Shown here: in pieces, positions 1-10,251 of the stretch | Position numbering within the stretch: the stretch's first letter is position 1 | Layout: every line of letters begins with the position of its first letter | Assembly: GCA_003427395.1 (NCBI GenBank) | Contig: BFEA01000748.1 | Span: 1 to 49,245 of the forward strand | DNA: 49,245 nt | From: Chara braunii | Lineage: Eukaryota; Streptophyta; Charophyceae; Charales; Characeae | Direction: 5' to 3' | Program-made: the position numbers and the translations under genes | Notes under the pieces: model-generated | Seen by the model: the letters and a program-made list of their open reading frames with translations, nothing else | What the model was told of the DNA's origin: nothing | The model's database searches: none

Positions 1-1
1 C

Positions 2-913
2 CAGCAGTGGGATCTCCATCTTGCCCACGCGGAGATAGCCTACAACCACGCCGTCTCGCCAGCCACGGGGATGTCGCCTTATTATTGCGACCTCGACTAT
101 CACCCGCGTGTTCCCGCGGACTTCCTTCGACCGTCCCAGATGCACCCCGACACGAGTTGTCCCGCGCTGGATGATTGGGTTGCACACATGACATCGATTA
201 TGAAGACCGCACATGAGCACATAGCCGCTTCCCAAACTCGCATGGCAGCACGTGCGAACCGATCGAGGATGGATCACCCATTCAAGATCGGTGATGATGT
301 GCTTATCGACGCCCGCCTCTTACAGCTCGAAGCGGACACGCTTCGCAAGTTTCGGCGTCGCTTCTTTGGCCCATGCCGCATCCTCCAGGCCGTCGGTTCT
401 GATACGACATCTAGCCCGGTTAGCTTTCGTGTGAAGCTGCCCGACTACCTACGCCAGGCTCGTGTGCATGATGTCTACCACGTCTCGTTACTGCGTCCTT
501 ACCGCAGACCGTCTGAGCGTTTCGCTGGACGACCATGCGAGCACCCTCCACCCATCATGGTGGACGGCCACGAGGAGTTCCTCGTTTCAGGCATCATTGG
601 TCGCCGAGTCACCGCCGACAACCCTCCCCACGTCGAGTATCTCATACGTTGGAAGGGTTACCGTGACGAGGAGGCTACCTGGGAGCCCCTCGAGCACTTG
701 CAGCACGCTCGCATGTTGGTGCGTGCCTATGACCGTGCTCGTCGTGCTGGGTTCACCGCTCCTCCTCAGCCCACTTACCCTCCTCCTTCTCCTCCGGCTG
801 AGGAGACCGCTGAAGTTGAGCCAACTTTATCTGAGGCAGACCTTCAGCAGCAGCCGGATGCTTCTGAGCGTCCACAGCGCACTCGTCGTGGTCCTGCTCG
901 ATACGACGATTGA
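2..913 (+). CDS. Element A: C-terminal part of Ty3/gypsy (chromovirus) integrase with chromodomain, partial at the window edge
   Basis: The frame is open from base 2 and ends at TGA 911-913; the ATG at 71 is internal, because the codons before it (QQWDLHLAHAEIAYNHAVSP) match the integrase of element B at 10031-10090. Seen in order: the end of the integrase core, a linker with AARANRSRMDHPF, an SH3-like C-terminal domain with the GPF/Y motif changed to FGPC, then a chromodomain at about 565-730 with EYLIRWKGY and ATWEPLEHL. In this family the integrase inserts element cDNA and the chromodomain is thought to steer insertion to modified histones. The tail is acidic and Pro/Gln-rich and ends PARYDD. 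This stretch has no stop or frameshift, unlike its relative B, so A may be the younger copy. The 5' part lies outside the window. Confidence 0.93.
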   Translation, partial: QQWDLHLAHAEIAYNHAVSPATGMSPYYCDLDYHPRVPADFLRPSQMHPDTSCPALDDWVAHMTSIMKTAHEHIAASQTRMAARANRSRMDHPFKIGDDVLIDARLLQLEADTLRKFRRRFFGPCRILQAVGSDTTSSPVSFRVKLPDYLRQARVHDVYHVSLLRPYRRPSERFAGRPCEHPPPIMVDGHEEFLVSGIIGRRVTADNPPHVEYLIRWKGYRDEEATWEPLEHLQHARMLVRAYDRARRAGFTAPPQPTYPPPSPPAEETAEVEPTLSEADLQQQPDASERPQRTRRGPARYDD

Positions 914-1310
914 ATCTGACTTACCTTCCCACGTCTTTGACTTCTAAGTACTCCATCCACATCAGTTTTGCTACTTCAACTCGTCGACGCTGCGGTTCTT
1001 CCTCGACGGCATTCCGGACTTCTCATCGTGGACGTCATCGGCAACTTCATGGACTTCATCACGATCAGCTCTGCCTACTTCAGACGTCGCCACTCTCTTA
1101 CCACTCTACCCTGTACAGTACCCCGCTTGTGTCGCATGATGGTCTCCCTTTAGCCGGGTTCCTCTGAGTTGGGCTCTCCCTTGGTTTACGCATAGGCATC
1201 GGGACCGTAGCGTTGCCCTGGCTTCCCATCTTACGGATCTAGCTCTGACTTCCCTCACTTTAGGAATCATTTGCATGATTCCCTTACCCATCATCTTCTG
1301 CCATTTTTCC
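914..1310 (+). other. Element A: 3' untranslated region, truncated before its LTR
   Basis: This is non-coding sequence after the pol stop. It matches the region after the pol stop of element B, most clearly GAGTTGGGCTCTCCCTTGGT at 1167-1186 against 11201-11220, followed by a similar GCATAGGCAT.GGGACCGT block. The similarity fades near 1310 and no LTR of the B type follows, so A is cut off here by the G1 sequence that reads on the other strand. ORFs predicted in this stretch are shadows. Confidence 0.7.
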
Positions 1311-1399
1311 AAATGAGGCCCGTTTTCCCCGACTAAGGTCTCAAAATGTCGGGAAAAATGCAAGGACCAACTTTGGTCCGGCGGGGTTTCCCAACTTTC

Positions 1400-1728
1400 G
1401 CTTATTTTCTTCGTAATTAAAATAAAAAGATATTCATAATTTTTAGAATTTTAATTAAAATATACAAAAAATTCTATATCTTTTTTTCTGACCGCTAGAA
1501 TTTTGCAAAATATATCTCAAAGTTTTCGCCTCGATAAGAGGACGAACTTTGCTCCCGGTGCAGCTCCCCCAAAAACGCTCGGTTCAGAAAATAATGCAGA
1601 AAAACGAAATATAGAATTAAAGAAAACTAAAAAGAAATTCACTAATCAACTTTTATAAAGCTAATCAGTCCCCTGTGCACCCCCGTTGACTGGGGAAGGC
1701 CGAGGTCTTGGGGATGCAGTCCCCTCCT
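1400..1728 (-). other. Element G1: AT-rich leader between primer-binding site and lost gag
   Basis: Read on the minus strand, this follows directly after the tRNA-Asp primer site of G1, so it should be the untranslated leader. It is AT-rich, with runs such as AATTTTAATTAAAA, and has no coding potential. The junction with element A lies somewhere in 1310-1400 and I cannot place it exactly. The gag and pol of G1 are not in the window. Confidence 0.5.
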
Positions 1729-1742
1729 CGGCAACGGCGCCA
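1729..1742 (-). promoter_or_regulatory. Element G1: primer-binding site for tRNA-Asp
   Basis: The minus strand reads TGGCGCCGTTGCCG, complementary to the 3' end of plant tRNA-Asp (CGGCAACGGCGCCA). It starts one base after the LTR terminus, which ends CCTCACAACA at 1744. Reverse transcription of G elements would start here. The position fixes the orientation of G1 (minus) and the 3' boundary of its LTR. Confidence 0.85.
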
Positions 1743-1743
1743 A

Positions 1744-2163
1744 TGTTGTGAGGAAACCCGGGAAGGGTTCGCCTGCTCGTTCGCTGAAGCCAGGGGCTGC
1801 GGCGTCTGTCACCCGCCGTGCCCACTTCAAAGGTCTTCAACGACCAGCAAGGTGAAGGAGTTTGCTCTGTCTGTCACATGCTTCTTTCTGAAGGTTCATG
1901 CAATCAGTCAATATAAAAGTAAAATAAAATAAACAGACGATTACTCAAACGCACAGATCTGAGATACACACAAATATGGTTGAAATATCACATACAGCCT
2001 AGAGATGTGATGGAACTGCAGGGGGGGCATTCACTGAATTTTCCATTAATGGGGACAGTGTGCCTGCCTATCAAACATGTACTCCTAATAATTCTCAGGT
2101 CCATCTCTGAAGGAGGTACACAATATGACCAGTTTTGACTTTGTTGTCTGAGTAGTAAGCAGG
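1744..2163 (-). mobile_element. Element G1: LTR, 3' part (interrupted by element B)
   Basis: On the minus strand this is the end of a long LTR. It is the inverted counterpart of 24667-25101, including CCTCACAAC at the end and the block CACATCTCTAG..TGTAT. The LTR is broken at 2163 and resumes at 12263 after element B; the uninterrupted copy G2 reads straight through the site (AGTAGTAAGCAGGTAACCC on the G1 plus strand). The LTR therefore existed before B inserted. Confidence 0.85.
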
Positions 2164-2444
2164 TGCAGCGGGCCTTCATCTGCCCTGGCCTACAGCCAGG
2201 GCCTATTTGGCTATTTGCCCAGTTCGGCCTGTGGGACCAGGCCGTGGCCTGAGCCCACAAGCCGTGTGTTGTTCTAGTCTTGCCCGGTACCACTGTCGGT
2301 ACCAGGCCAGTCCAGTCCAGTCAATCAGTCCACTGGGAGTCTGCGTCGGAGTTGCGCTGTCCCTTCCAGCTCCATCTCTATCTCCTCCTTCGTCCACCCT
2401 TCTTCTTCATCCTGTCGGACCGCCATCCTGGCGGGTCCGGCAAA
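2164..2444 (+). repeat. Element B: 5' LTR with a 70-bp internal deletion
   Basis: This is 281 bp against 351 bp for the 3' LTR. The two align from TGCAGCGG to CCACTGGG / CCGCTGGG (about 2336). The 3' LTR then has about 70 bp (starting GGTATACCCC) that is missing here, and both resume at AGTCTGC. The 5' LTR would hold the promoter and start the element RNA. It ends CCGGCAAA where the 3' LTR ends CCGGCACA. Confidence 0.88.
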
Positions 2445-2445
2445 C

Positions 2446-2457
2446 TGGTATCAGAGC
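2446..2457 (+). promoter_or_regulatory. Element B: primer-binding site for initiator tRNA-Met
   Basis: TGGTATCAGAGC is the standard plant gypsy/copia primer site, complementary to the 3' end of tRNA-iMet. It lies one base after the 5' LTR. It is followed by AGG where the tRNA would ask for CAGG, so one base is missing. Confidence 0.93.
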
Positions 2458-3696
2458 AGGCGTTTCTCCCTGCTCCCCTCCCCCATCCACCCCCTTCATC
2501 ATTTCACACGTGGCTTGAGCAAAAAAACTCACCACTTCACGTTTATTATGATACCAGTGCACGCTTTTAATCATAACTTCTGAATCCGGTGTCAGAATTT
2601 TTTCATCTTTAGCTTGTTGGAAATCTCTCGATGAGTTGCTTCCAACGAGCCATAGATTGTTAAATTCTGTCGCTAGTTTTGGAGCTACGGTCGTTCAAAG
2701 ATCGCGATTTTGTTTTTGTCAGCTCCAAAACCGCATGCGCTCGGTTTTTTTACGAGGGCTATTTCTACAGGCCGCGGCTGAAGTCGCGCCATATCTCGTT
2801 GGAAGCGCCTTCGAAAAAGCTTTCCAACAAATCCATTTTTGCCAAATTCCGCCCATCGGATCAAAAGTTATTGGCAAAAAAACGGATTTTCCCGCTCTCT
2901 CCTTTCTCCCTCCCCGTGGCCACGAGAGTGCTACGTGGCAATACTTGAAGACCCCCCTCGCTAGGGAGCTGCACTACACGTTGAGAATGTGAGTTTAGGA
3001 GATCAAGATCTCTCCCAAACTTTCCACTTGGAAGATCTGATCAGTCTGATTAGATCTTTCTGTCGTGCTGGCAGCTTGTAGCAGTTTGAAGACCCCTTCT
3101 TCCAAGGGGTTGCATTGGATCTTGGTGATCTTGTTGCTCTTGGCCAACCACGAGCCTGGTATCATTTCTCTCTACTAACCTACTCTCCCCCCCCCCTCTC
3201 TCTCTCCCCTACTCCATCTAATCACCTTTTCTAACGCTCCCACTACTCTCTCCTCCTCCCTCCCTCTCCACCCATCTTCCATAACCCTTTTCTCTCCTCT
3301 CCTCCCCACTCACCATTTCTCACTAATCTCATATGCTCCTCTCCACCTTTTTCATATCCTTCTCTCTCATTCGACCACCCTCTTCTCCTCCTTCCCTCCC
3401 CCAACTACAATCCCTTCATCTCCCCCATCCCCCACCTTACCTTTTTCTTTCTCTTCTCACTTCTTTCTCTCTTTCTTCATCACTTTTCCATCCCCCCCCA
3501 CACCCAACTTCGAATTTTTCTGTTTTTCTTCTTTTCTCTTTCTCTTTGATGTAAAATTTTTCTTTTCCTCCAAAATTTTGAATCATCTTATTCCCTTCTT
3601 CTTTTCTTATTTTTTAATTTATTTTTTTTATTCTGAAAATTTGTAATTTTCTGCGGCACCTCTATATCTTGCTAGGACTTAGTCTTTCTTTGTTGT

Positions 3697-3748
3697 CGGC
3701 GCACATTTTGACCCCTTGGGGGTAGCGAAGCGCTGGCCAAATTTTTCC
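3697..3748 (+). other. Element B leader hairpin motif, copy 1
   Basis: It contains TTTTGACCCCTTGGGGGT followed by GCGAAGCGCTGGCC and AAATTTTT. The CCCC..GGGG core can fold. It is preceded by ACTTAGTCTTTCTTTG, which also precedes copy 2, so the unit of about 76 bp is duplicated in tandem. No function is known to me. Confidence 0.55.
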
Positions 3749-3770
3749 ATTCTACTTAGTCTTTTTTTGA

Positions 3771-3823
3771 CGGCACACTTCGACCCCATGGGGATAACGA
3801 AATGCTGCCGAAATTTTTGAAAA
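3771..3823 (+). other. Element B leader hairpin motif, copy 2
   Basis: CGGCACACTTCGACCCCATG then GGG and GAAATGCTGCCGAAATTTTT. The outer CGGCA pairs with TGCCG and the inner CCCC with GGGG, which gives a two-tier stem. Confidence 0.55.
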
Positions 3824-3964
3824 CATTCCAAAACTTAGCTTCCCTTTACTCTCTTCCACCTCCTTATTTATTTATTTATTTACTCATTTATTTATTTTTT
3901 TCTGAAAATTTTAATTTGCGGCATTTTGAAAGTTAGTGTGTCCCTCTTGCACTTTCGTTCCTCT

Positions 3965-4018
3965 TGGCACATTTTTGACCCCATGCGGGGTGGGAAAATG
4001 CTGCCGAAAATTCCAAAA
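3965..4018 (+). other. Element B leader hairpin motif, copy 3
   Basis: TGGCACATTTTTGACCCC, ATGC, GGGGTGGG, then AATGCTGCCGAAAATT. This copy is closest to the motif in the leader of element D at 15191-15241. Confidence 0.55.
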
Positions 4019-4464
4019 AAAATAAATATTCTCTCTCTCCTCACTCTTTACATTTTATTTATTTATTTATTTTTATTTTTATTTTTTTTTTTTTTTTATC
4101 TCGAAAATCCATTGTTTACTCTATTCTCCCTCCCCTCCATAGTTATTATTTTCTTTTCTTGATTAGGTTGCCGCCACCTTCCATTAACCACCTAAACTCC
4201 GGTTAGGGTTGCCTTAGGGTTTTTCTAGGGCTTAGGGTTCTCCTAAACCCCCTACTCTCCCGCCTCCTCCCGTCGGGCACCCTGGACCCGAACGGCTCCT
4301 CCCCCTTCGAGCGATTTGGCGCGCTCTTCTCACGCACGACCCGCCAAATCTGGGGTGAGCCGACTCACACATACTCAATCCGCTCCCGCGGTCCCCTTCC
4401 TCTTACCGGCGGGCCTCTCTCCCCCCACACCCCCGTGAGCTCTACCTCCCTTTTCCTTCCGGCC

Positions 4465-6536
4465 ATGGAAGGGAGTTCCTTTGAGGAGATTACCGCGGTA
4501 CTGTCCACCTCCCAGGTGAGCGTTCAGCCAGCGGGTCAGGGTCAGGCCCATGCGGACACGATGGACCTTCATGCCACCCTCGTTGCGATCCAGGCGCAAC
4601 TTAGTACGCTTGGACCGTTGCAAGCGCAAATCAATGCGCTTGCCCTTGACGTCAACTGCCTCAAGGGCTCTCCTCATCACTCTCCCCACCGCTCCCATAC
4701 CCCATCCCCTACCGGCTCCGAGTCCGTCTCCCCACGACTCCAGAGTCGGAGACATTGTGGTTCCCCCTCCTCTGCGGGCCAGGCCCAACACTCCCCCGCA
4801 CCAGTGGCGAGTGCTGCTGCCGCTCAGACCACCCCGTCTGTTGCGGCAGTTCTTCCGGCCCCGGCGCCCCTACCGTCTCTACTGCTGCCGCAGGTGCTGC
4901 GGCCCAGATGCCACCATCTGGCCCCGCAGTTTCATCGACCCACCCCGGTGTTGCTTCCCAGCTTTTCGCACCGATCGCAGCAATACGACTCCGCCCTCTT
5001 CTTCCCGCCTTCGTCCCCCCACCCCCACAACAGGGGACCGCCCAGACTGGGATTCCTCCTCCCTCTACGAGACCCACTCTACCTCCTCCACCTCCGACCC
5101 CGCGCACCCAGCGAGTGGCCACGTTACAGGCCACCATCGTGCAGGCTCAGGGGGAAATTCTCGCTCTGAGACAGCCTCACCCATCACAGGCTGCCCACCC
5201 TTCCTTTTCGACCACCCCTTCGGTTCCCATGATGCAGGCTCGTNTCCCTCGACCTGCTCCTCAGCCTCTTCCCTCTTACCTGGCTATTCCGGGACAGCTG
5301 CCCGGGGTAGTTGCCTCCTCGTCTGCTAGTCTATCAGCCAGCGGCCACGGCCCACTGCCTTCCCCCACCTCCACCCCAGCAGCGGCGTCGACTTACGCCA
5401 CCGCAGTGCACTCGCCTCGATCTCTCCCCCCCCGCCATCAGCGTAGTGAACATCCTCCTGTGCGCACCACGGACATTCCCGAGTATGATGGCACATCCCG
5501 TGTCTCTCGCTGGTTGCAGATAGCAACATGTACACTCACTATGACGACCACCCGTTAGGAGTTGTGGTGCGATGTGCTCGCAACCAAATTGCGAGGTAGC
5601 CCTTCCACTGCGTGGGAGGATCATTATACCCAACACCTCCGCGTGGGTGAAGTGCCCACTCTGGCCGACTTCGCGGCCTTCCTTCAGGACCGCTTCGGCG
5701 CTCGTCATGACGCCACCAACGCCTTAGACCGCGTCACCCAGACCAGATGGTCCAGGTCCTCTGTACCGGCCGACTTGGAGCGTCACATCCGGGTGTTTCA
5801 GGACACTCACCTTGTTTGTGACGAGACGTTCCTACCGGAGGTCACACTCACCGACCGGTTCCTTGTGAGCCTGCCCACTGACTACCGCCTAGAGCTATGG
5901 AGGCGATCATTCTCTTCCGCGGAGCAGGCATACGAGGCTGCGCGTCTGTACCAGAGGATGTGCAGTCGCTTCTCCGTGGCTCCATCCTCTTCGCGGCCAG
6001 CCGCCACCTCCCAGTCTCGGGGTACCACCCGAGGCCGCTCCTCGTTTGCTGGTCGTTTTCGTCGCCCGACTCGACCTGGGGTGCCATTCTCTCGGCACTA
6101 CAGTTCTCTCGAGTATGGAGAGGACGCCTCAGCTGAGCTCGATCCTACCATTGGGGACGCCCCTGAAGACATCGAGCTTCGGGACGTCATCCAGTACCAC
6201 TTGGATGACGACACTGTCCCAATGGCCGAGCGCCTGCAGATGGCCATGTCTACTATGGGTCCTGCATGCAGTCGGGTTGCATAGGTTGGCGCCCGCACAC
6301 CCACAGGTCCTCAGATAGACCTCCCGCAGGGTTTTGTCCCTCCTCGCGGAGCTCTATCCCCCGAGGAGCGTGCCGCCCTCGAGGCCCGATGCGGCTGCCT
6401 TCGTTGCCGCCAGGATGGATACACCTCCTCAAGGTGTCCATACCACACCGCCCTCGATCGGTACTACGCTGACATTTCTCGTCAGCGCCGATCTCAGTCC
6501 CCCCCCGGCCCTGCCCGGCCAGCCCCACCCAGCTAG
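4465..6536 (+). pseudogene. gag: Element B: gag (capsid/nucleocapsid), broken
   Basis: Gag forms the virus-like particle that packages element RNA. I start at ATG 4465 (MEGSSFEEITAVLSTSQ). The N-terminus has a heptad-like stretch (LVAIQAQLSTLGPLQAQINAL) and then a long Pro/Ser-rich linker. A frameshift between about 4800 and 4880 moves the frame from 1 to 3. The capsid-like domain lies at 5562-5960 (STAWEDHYTQH, ADFAAFLQDRFGA, LTDRFLVSLP). A degenerate zinc knuckle at 6396-6437 reads CLRCRQDGYTSSRC, with Tyr where CCHC needs His. In-frame TAG codons sit at 5556, 6282 and 6534. One base is N at 5244. After 6536 the reading passes to frame 2 and into the protease. Confidence 0.85.
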
Positions 6537-6539
6537 CCA

Positions 6540-7640
6540 CAGTGCAGTGTATCCCTGAGGCCTCGCACGTAGCCAGCTTCTCGACCACTGAGTCGCGGTT
6601 TGCCCCTTTGGCTACCCCACCAGAGGACCCTTAGGATACGACAGACGCAGTTCTCTCTGGCCCGTCGTCTGTCGAGGTACCGTCTGCCTCCCCGCAGACC
6701 GCCACATCTAGCGCTTCTCCCCCGAGACTTCCGACGCGTCGCGCCATTCGCACAGCCCGTTGTAGCGCTCAGCTGGCGACTCGCGATGACGTTGTGTCAT
6801 CTCTCCTGGACTTGAGCATTCTGCAGGCTCGTCAGGAGCGACTCACGAGGCACGTCAACGTCCTGCGTCGTCTTCTTGCTCTGCTCTTTGATCCTGATCG
6901 CACCCTACCGATTATCCCTATCCGCCTAGGGATATTTACAAGGGTGTATCGCGCTTTATGGGACTCTGGCTCGCAGGGAGATTTCGTTCACCCCCGAGTG
7001 GTTGAGGAAACTCGCCTAGCTACCTCTGGGTCTCGCTCTCCTATCTCCGTTACCCTCGGAGATAACAAGACGCAGCGCTTCTTCGATCATGAGGTCCCCG
7101 ACCTCCACTTCTCCCTCACTCTCCAGCCATCGGATAGTACCCAGACGCCTAGGCGCTACCATTCCTCCGCATACTTCGACGTGCTGGAGACTGGGTACGA
7201 CTTTGTCCTTGGCACTCCCTGGTCTCGCCAGTTCCGCAGCACAGAGGCCGAATGGGCGACCGAGACACTCGTTCTCAAAACGAAGTGCGGCCAGACCCTT
7301 CGAGTCCCCTTTATTGGAACCACGGGTGACACCCCCCCAGACCTACCTCCCCAGGACCCTCGTCCCTCTGGGTCCCACCCAGACATCGCGTTCACTTCCC
7401 CTCGTCAGTTTGCTCACTTCATCCGAGAGGAGGACGTCACATTCTACTCAGTGAACGTCATGGATCTTCTTCGCTACGATCCACTCTGTCCCGAGGTTGA
7501 GCTCATCTCACTGGAGCCCGATCCCCCTGACCCTTCCTCCATCTTTGCGGCTCCCATCTCCACATCCACCCGTCAGCCTGCGGATACCCCCTCCACGTCC
7601 CAAGCCCCTGCGCTGCCGACCGTTGAGTCCACATATATGT
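6540..7640 (+). pseudogene. pol: Element B: pol, aspartic protease region
   Basis: Frame 2 opens just after the gag stop and runs to the end of RT, with one TAG at 6632. The retropepsin-type protease, which cuts the polyprotein, is recognised by ALWDSGSQGDFV at about 6953-6988 (D-S-G active site) and by the downstream FVLGTPWSRQF at 7201-7233, the usual second protease strand. The family motif is normally hydrophobic before DSG; here it is Leu-Trp. A Pro/Thr-rich linker to RT follows (7330-7640). Confidence 0.85.
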
Positions 7641-8530
7641 CTCATGACGACGCAGACGCTGAGGAACTCACACGGTTCGCGACAGACTTAGAGCCCGCCG
7701 TTCGCGACCTGATTCGAGAGTACCGCGACGTCTTTCCCCCGTACTTCTCATACAGCGGGATTCCCCCGATGCGCGGTGTTGAGCATTTTATCCAGCTCGT
7801 GCCTGACTATCGTGTTCATCATCAGGCACCATACCAACTCTCGATTCCAGAGGCGACGAAACTCAAGTGTCAGCTTGAGGAGCTCCTTCGACTGGGTTTC
7901 ATTAAGCCCAGTAGCTTCCTTTGGGGTGCACCTGTCCTCTTTGCTCGCAAAGCAGACGGAACTCTTCGCCTCTACATCGACTACTGCGGCCTTAACTGTT
8001 ACATGGTTAAGAACAGCTATCCCATGCCTTGCGTGGATGAGCTGTTTGACCGTCTGGCAGGCAACCGCTTTTTCACGAAGATCGATCTTCGTAGCGGTTA
8101 CCACCAGATCCACGTTGCCACAGAGGACCAGCCGAAGACCATCTTTCGGTCGCGCTTCGGCCACTACGAGTTCACGGTGATGCCATTCGGCCTCACCAAT
8201 GCGATGAACGACATCTTCAGGGACATCCTTGAAGAATACGTTCTCGTATACCTGGACGACATCTTGGTCTACAGTCGTACCTTAGAAGACCATCTCAGAC
8301 ACCTCCGCGATGTCCTACAACGCTTACGCAAGCATGACTTTTATGCCAAGCTCAGTAAGTGCCGCTTTGCCCAGCGCAAAGTGAACTTCCTTGGACAAAA
8401 TGTGTCTGACCACGGTCTCCACATGGACGACGCGAAGATCACTGCTATTGCAGAGTGGCCCGTCCCCACATCTGCCAAGCAGCTTCGTAGTTTCCTAGGC
8501 CTCACCAGCTACTATAGTAATTCTATCTAG
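7641..8530 (+). pseudogene. pol: Element B: pol, reverse transcriptase
   Basis: RT copies element RNA to DNA. Seen in order: FPPYFSYSGIPPMRGVEHFI, KADGTLRLYIDY, FFTKIDLRSGYHQIHV (first catalytic Asp), VMPFGLTNA, VLVYLDDILVYSR (catalytic YLDD), and KCRFAQRKVNFLGQNVS. After LTNA about seven residues that most gypsy RTs have (the PATFQ segment) are missing, so LTNA runs straight into MNDIF; this is an in-frame deletion close to the active site. The frame ends at TAG 8528-8530 within the thumb, where relatives normally have Gln (CAG). Confidence 0.92.
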
Positions 8531-9291
8531 GGATACGCTAGGTATTCCTACGTTCTTACCTCCACCCTCCTCCGGAAGAACCTGCCGTGGTTTTGGACAC
8601 CCATGTGCGAGGACGTCTTTCGCGCCCTCAAGAAGGCGGTGACTTGTGCGTCATTTCTCCGCCTCACCGATTTTGATCGTCCCTTTATCGTCACCACCGA
8701 TGCATCAGATTTTGCAGTAGGAGTTGTCCTTTCTCTAGTGTTTCCCTCTCCTCTAGATTCACCTTACCCCCATGTTCCTCCTTTCCTTCCCCCTCCTGCT
8801 GACACTGCTTCTCGACTGACGCCTACCCTCCCACCACTTCCTCCACTGACAGTCCTCCTCTTACTTACTCCCCGACCATCGCGAAGGATGAGACTGTCGA
8901 GGCTCGTGCTGGGGATCGCCCGATCGTTTTCTACTTCCGTCAGCTACTGCCTGCCGAGATAAACTACACTATCGATGAACGTGAGGTTCTCGCAGTGGTT
9001 TATGCTACCTGGCATTGGCGTCATTATCTGCACGGGGCACCCTTCACGGTGCGCACGGACAACTCAGTTGTCCAGGCTTTCTTCACGAAGCCTAAGCTTT
9101 CCCCTCGACAGACACGCTGGTGGTGTGACTTATCCGAGTTCAGTTTCACCACTCAGCCCATCAAGGGTGAAACAAACTGCGTCGCCGATGCCTTGTCTCG
9201 CCGTCCTGATCACAATCAGGAACCCATCCATCTTGCTGCCATCTCCATCACCACTGTTAATCAGGCGGTGATCGACGCGTATCGCACTTAG
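8531..9291 (+). pseudogene. pol: Element B: pol, RNase H, frameshifted
   Basis: RNase H removes the RNA strand during reverse transcription. It is read in frame 2 after the TAG at 8528: the FIVTTDASDFAVGVVL strand at 8681-8728 holds the first catalytic Asp. A Pro/Ser-rich insert follows (about 8735-8890), within which the frame changes from 2 to 1. The rest reads RPIVFYFRQLLPAEINYTID, EREVLAVVYATWHWRHYLHG, VRTDNSVVQAFF and NCVADALSRRPD. TAG at 9289-9291 (RT*YRH) closes this part. Inserts at this place are unusual for RNase H and may be a trait of the family. Confidence 0.85.
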
Positions 9292-10251
9292 TACCGCCAC
9301 TGCCCCGATTATCGCGTCATCCACGCAACACTGCGGAGTGGCAAGACCGTCCCTTCCTACTCCCTCGGGGAGAACGGCCTTGTGTACTGGCATGGCAGAT
9401 CTGGTTAGCTAGAACCACGTATCAACGTTCCCTCCACTTGACAGCTCCGCGTCCAGGCTGTAGCAGAGTTCCATGATCAGGCAACTGCCGGTCATATGGG
9501 TTTCCACAAGACGTTGGCTCGTGTTTGCCGCCTATACGTCTGGCCGAAGTCCAAGGACTTTGTCAAAGCCTACATCCAGGAGTGTCCTACCTGCCAGGAG
9601 GTGAACAGTGCGAACCACCTTCCGTATGGGTTACTTCAGCCCCTACCCATACCTGAGGGTCGTTGGCAGTCCATCTCGATGGATTTCATTGGTCCCCTCC
9701 GCCCACCCACTAAGTGTGGTCATGATGCTATCTTGGTCGTCGTCGATTGCTTCACGAAGCGTGCACATTTTGTCCCGTGCCGCTATCGCATTAGCGCTCA
9801 TGAGGTCACCGACATCGTCTTCGACCGAGTCGTGAGAGATGACGGCTTACCTCATAGCATCATCTCCGACCGTGACCTGCGCTTTACCAGCACATTCTGG
9901 CGACGCCTACACGAGGTGTACGGATCCCAGCTCCGCTTCTCATCGTTTTACCACCCTCACACGGATGGTCAGACTGAGGTCACCAACAAAACTCTCGATA
10001 ATATCCTCCAAAAGTTTGTTAGGGATGACCAGCAGTGGTACTTACACTTAGCCCACGCGGAGATTGCGTACAACCACGCTGTTTCGCCAGCCACGGGGAT
10101 GTCGCCATTCTATTGCGACCTCGGCTACCACCCTCACGTACCCGCAAATTTTCTACGACCATCGCGGTTGCGCCCAGACACTCGTTGCCCTCCGCTTGAC
10201 GACTGGATCGCCCACATGGCGGCGATTATGAAGCGCGCACACGAGAGTTAA
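9292..10251 (+). pseudogene. pol: Element B: pol, integrase zinc-binding and catalytic core
   Basis: Integrase joins element cDNA to the genome. It is read in frame 1. There are stops in the linker at about 9406 (TAG) and 9439 (TGA), after which the frame is open to TAA 10249-10251. The HHCC zinc module is seen as EFHDQATAGHMGFHKT and CPTC. The catalytic triad is complete: Asp in ISMDFIGPL, Asp in SIISDRDLRF and Glu in DGQTEVTNKTL. The end (PATGMSPFYCDLGYHP) matches element A almost residue for residue, which shows that the TAA and the following frameshift are local damage. Confidence 0.93.

Larger units (their letters stand above)
2458..4464 (+). other. Element B: 2-kb leader with pyrimidine tract and leader hairpins
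   Basis: This is the untranslated leader between primer site and gag. Bases 3185-3560 are an almost pure C/T tract; 3590-4110 alternates T-runs and TTTA repeats. Three related hairpin motifs lie at 3697-3748, 3771-3823 and 3965-4018 (separate entries). At 4200-4260 there is a run of CCTTAGGGTTTTTCTAGGGC type, reminiscent of plant telomere units but not a true array. Predicted ORFs in the C/T tract are low-complexity shadows. Confidence 0.75.

Noticed and set aside
4200-4260. Telomere-like CCTTAGGG / CTAGGGCTTAGGG words
   Set aside because: Only a few irregular units within the B leader, not an array.
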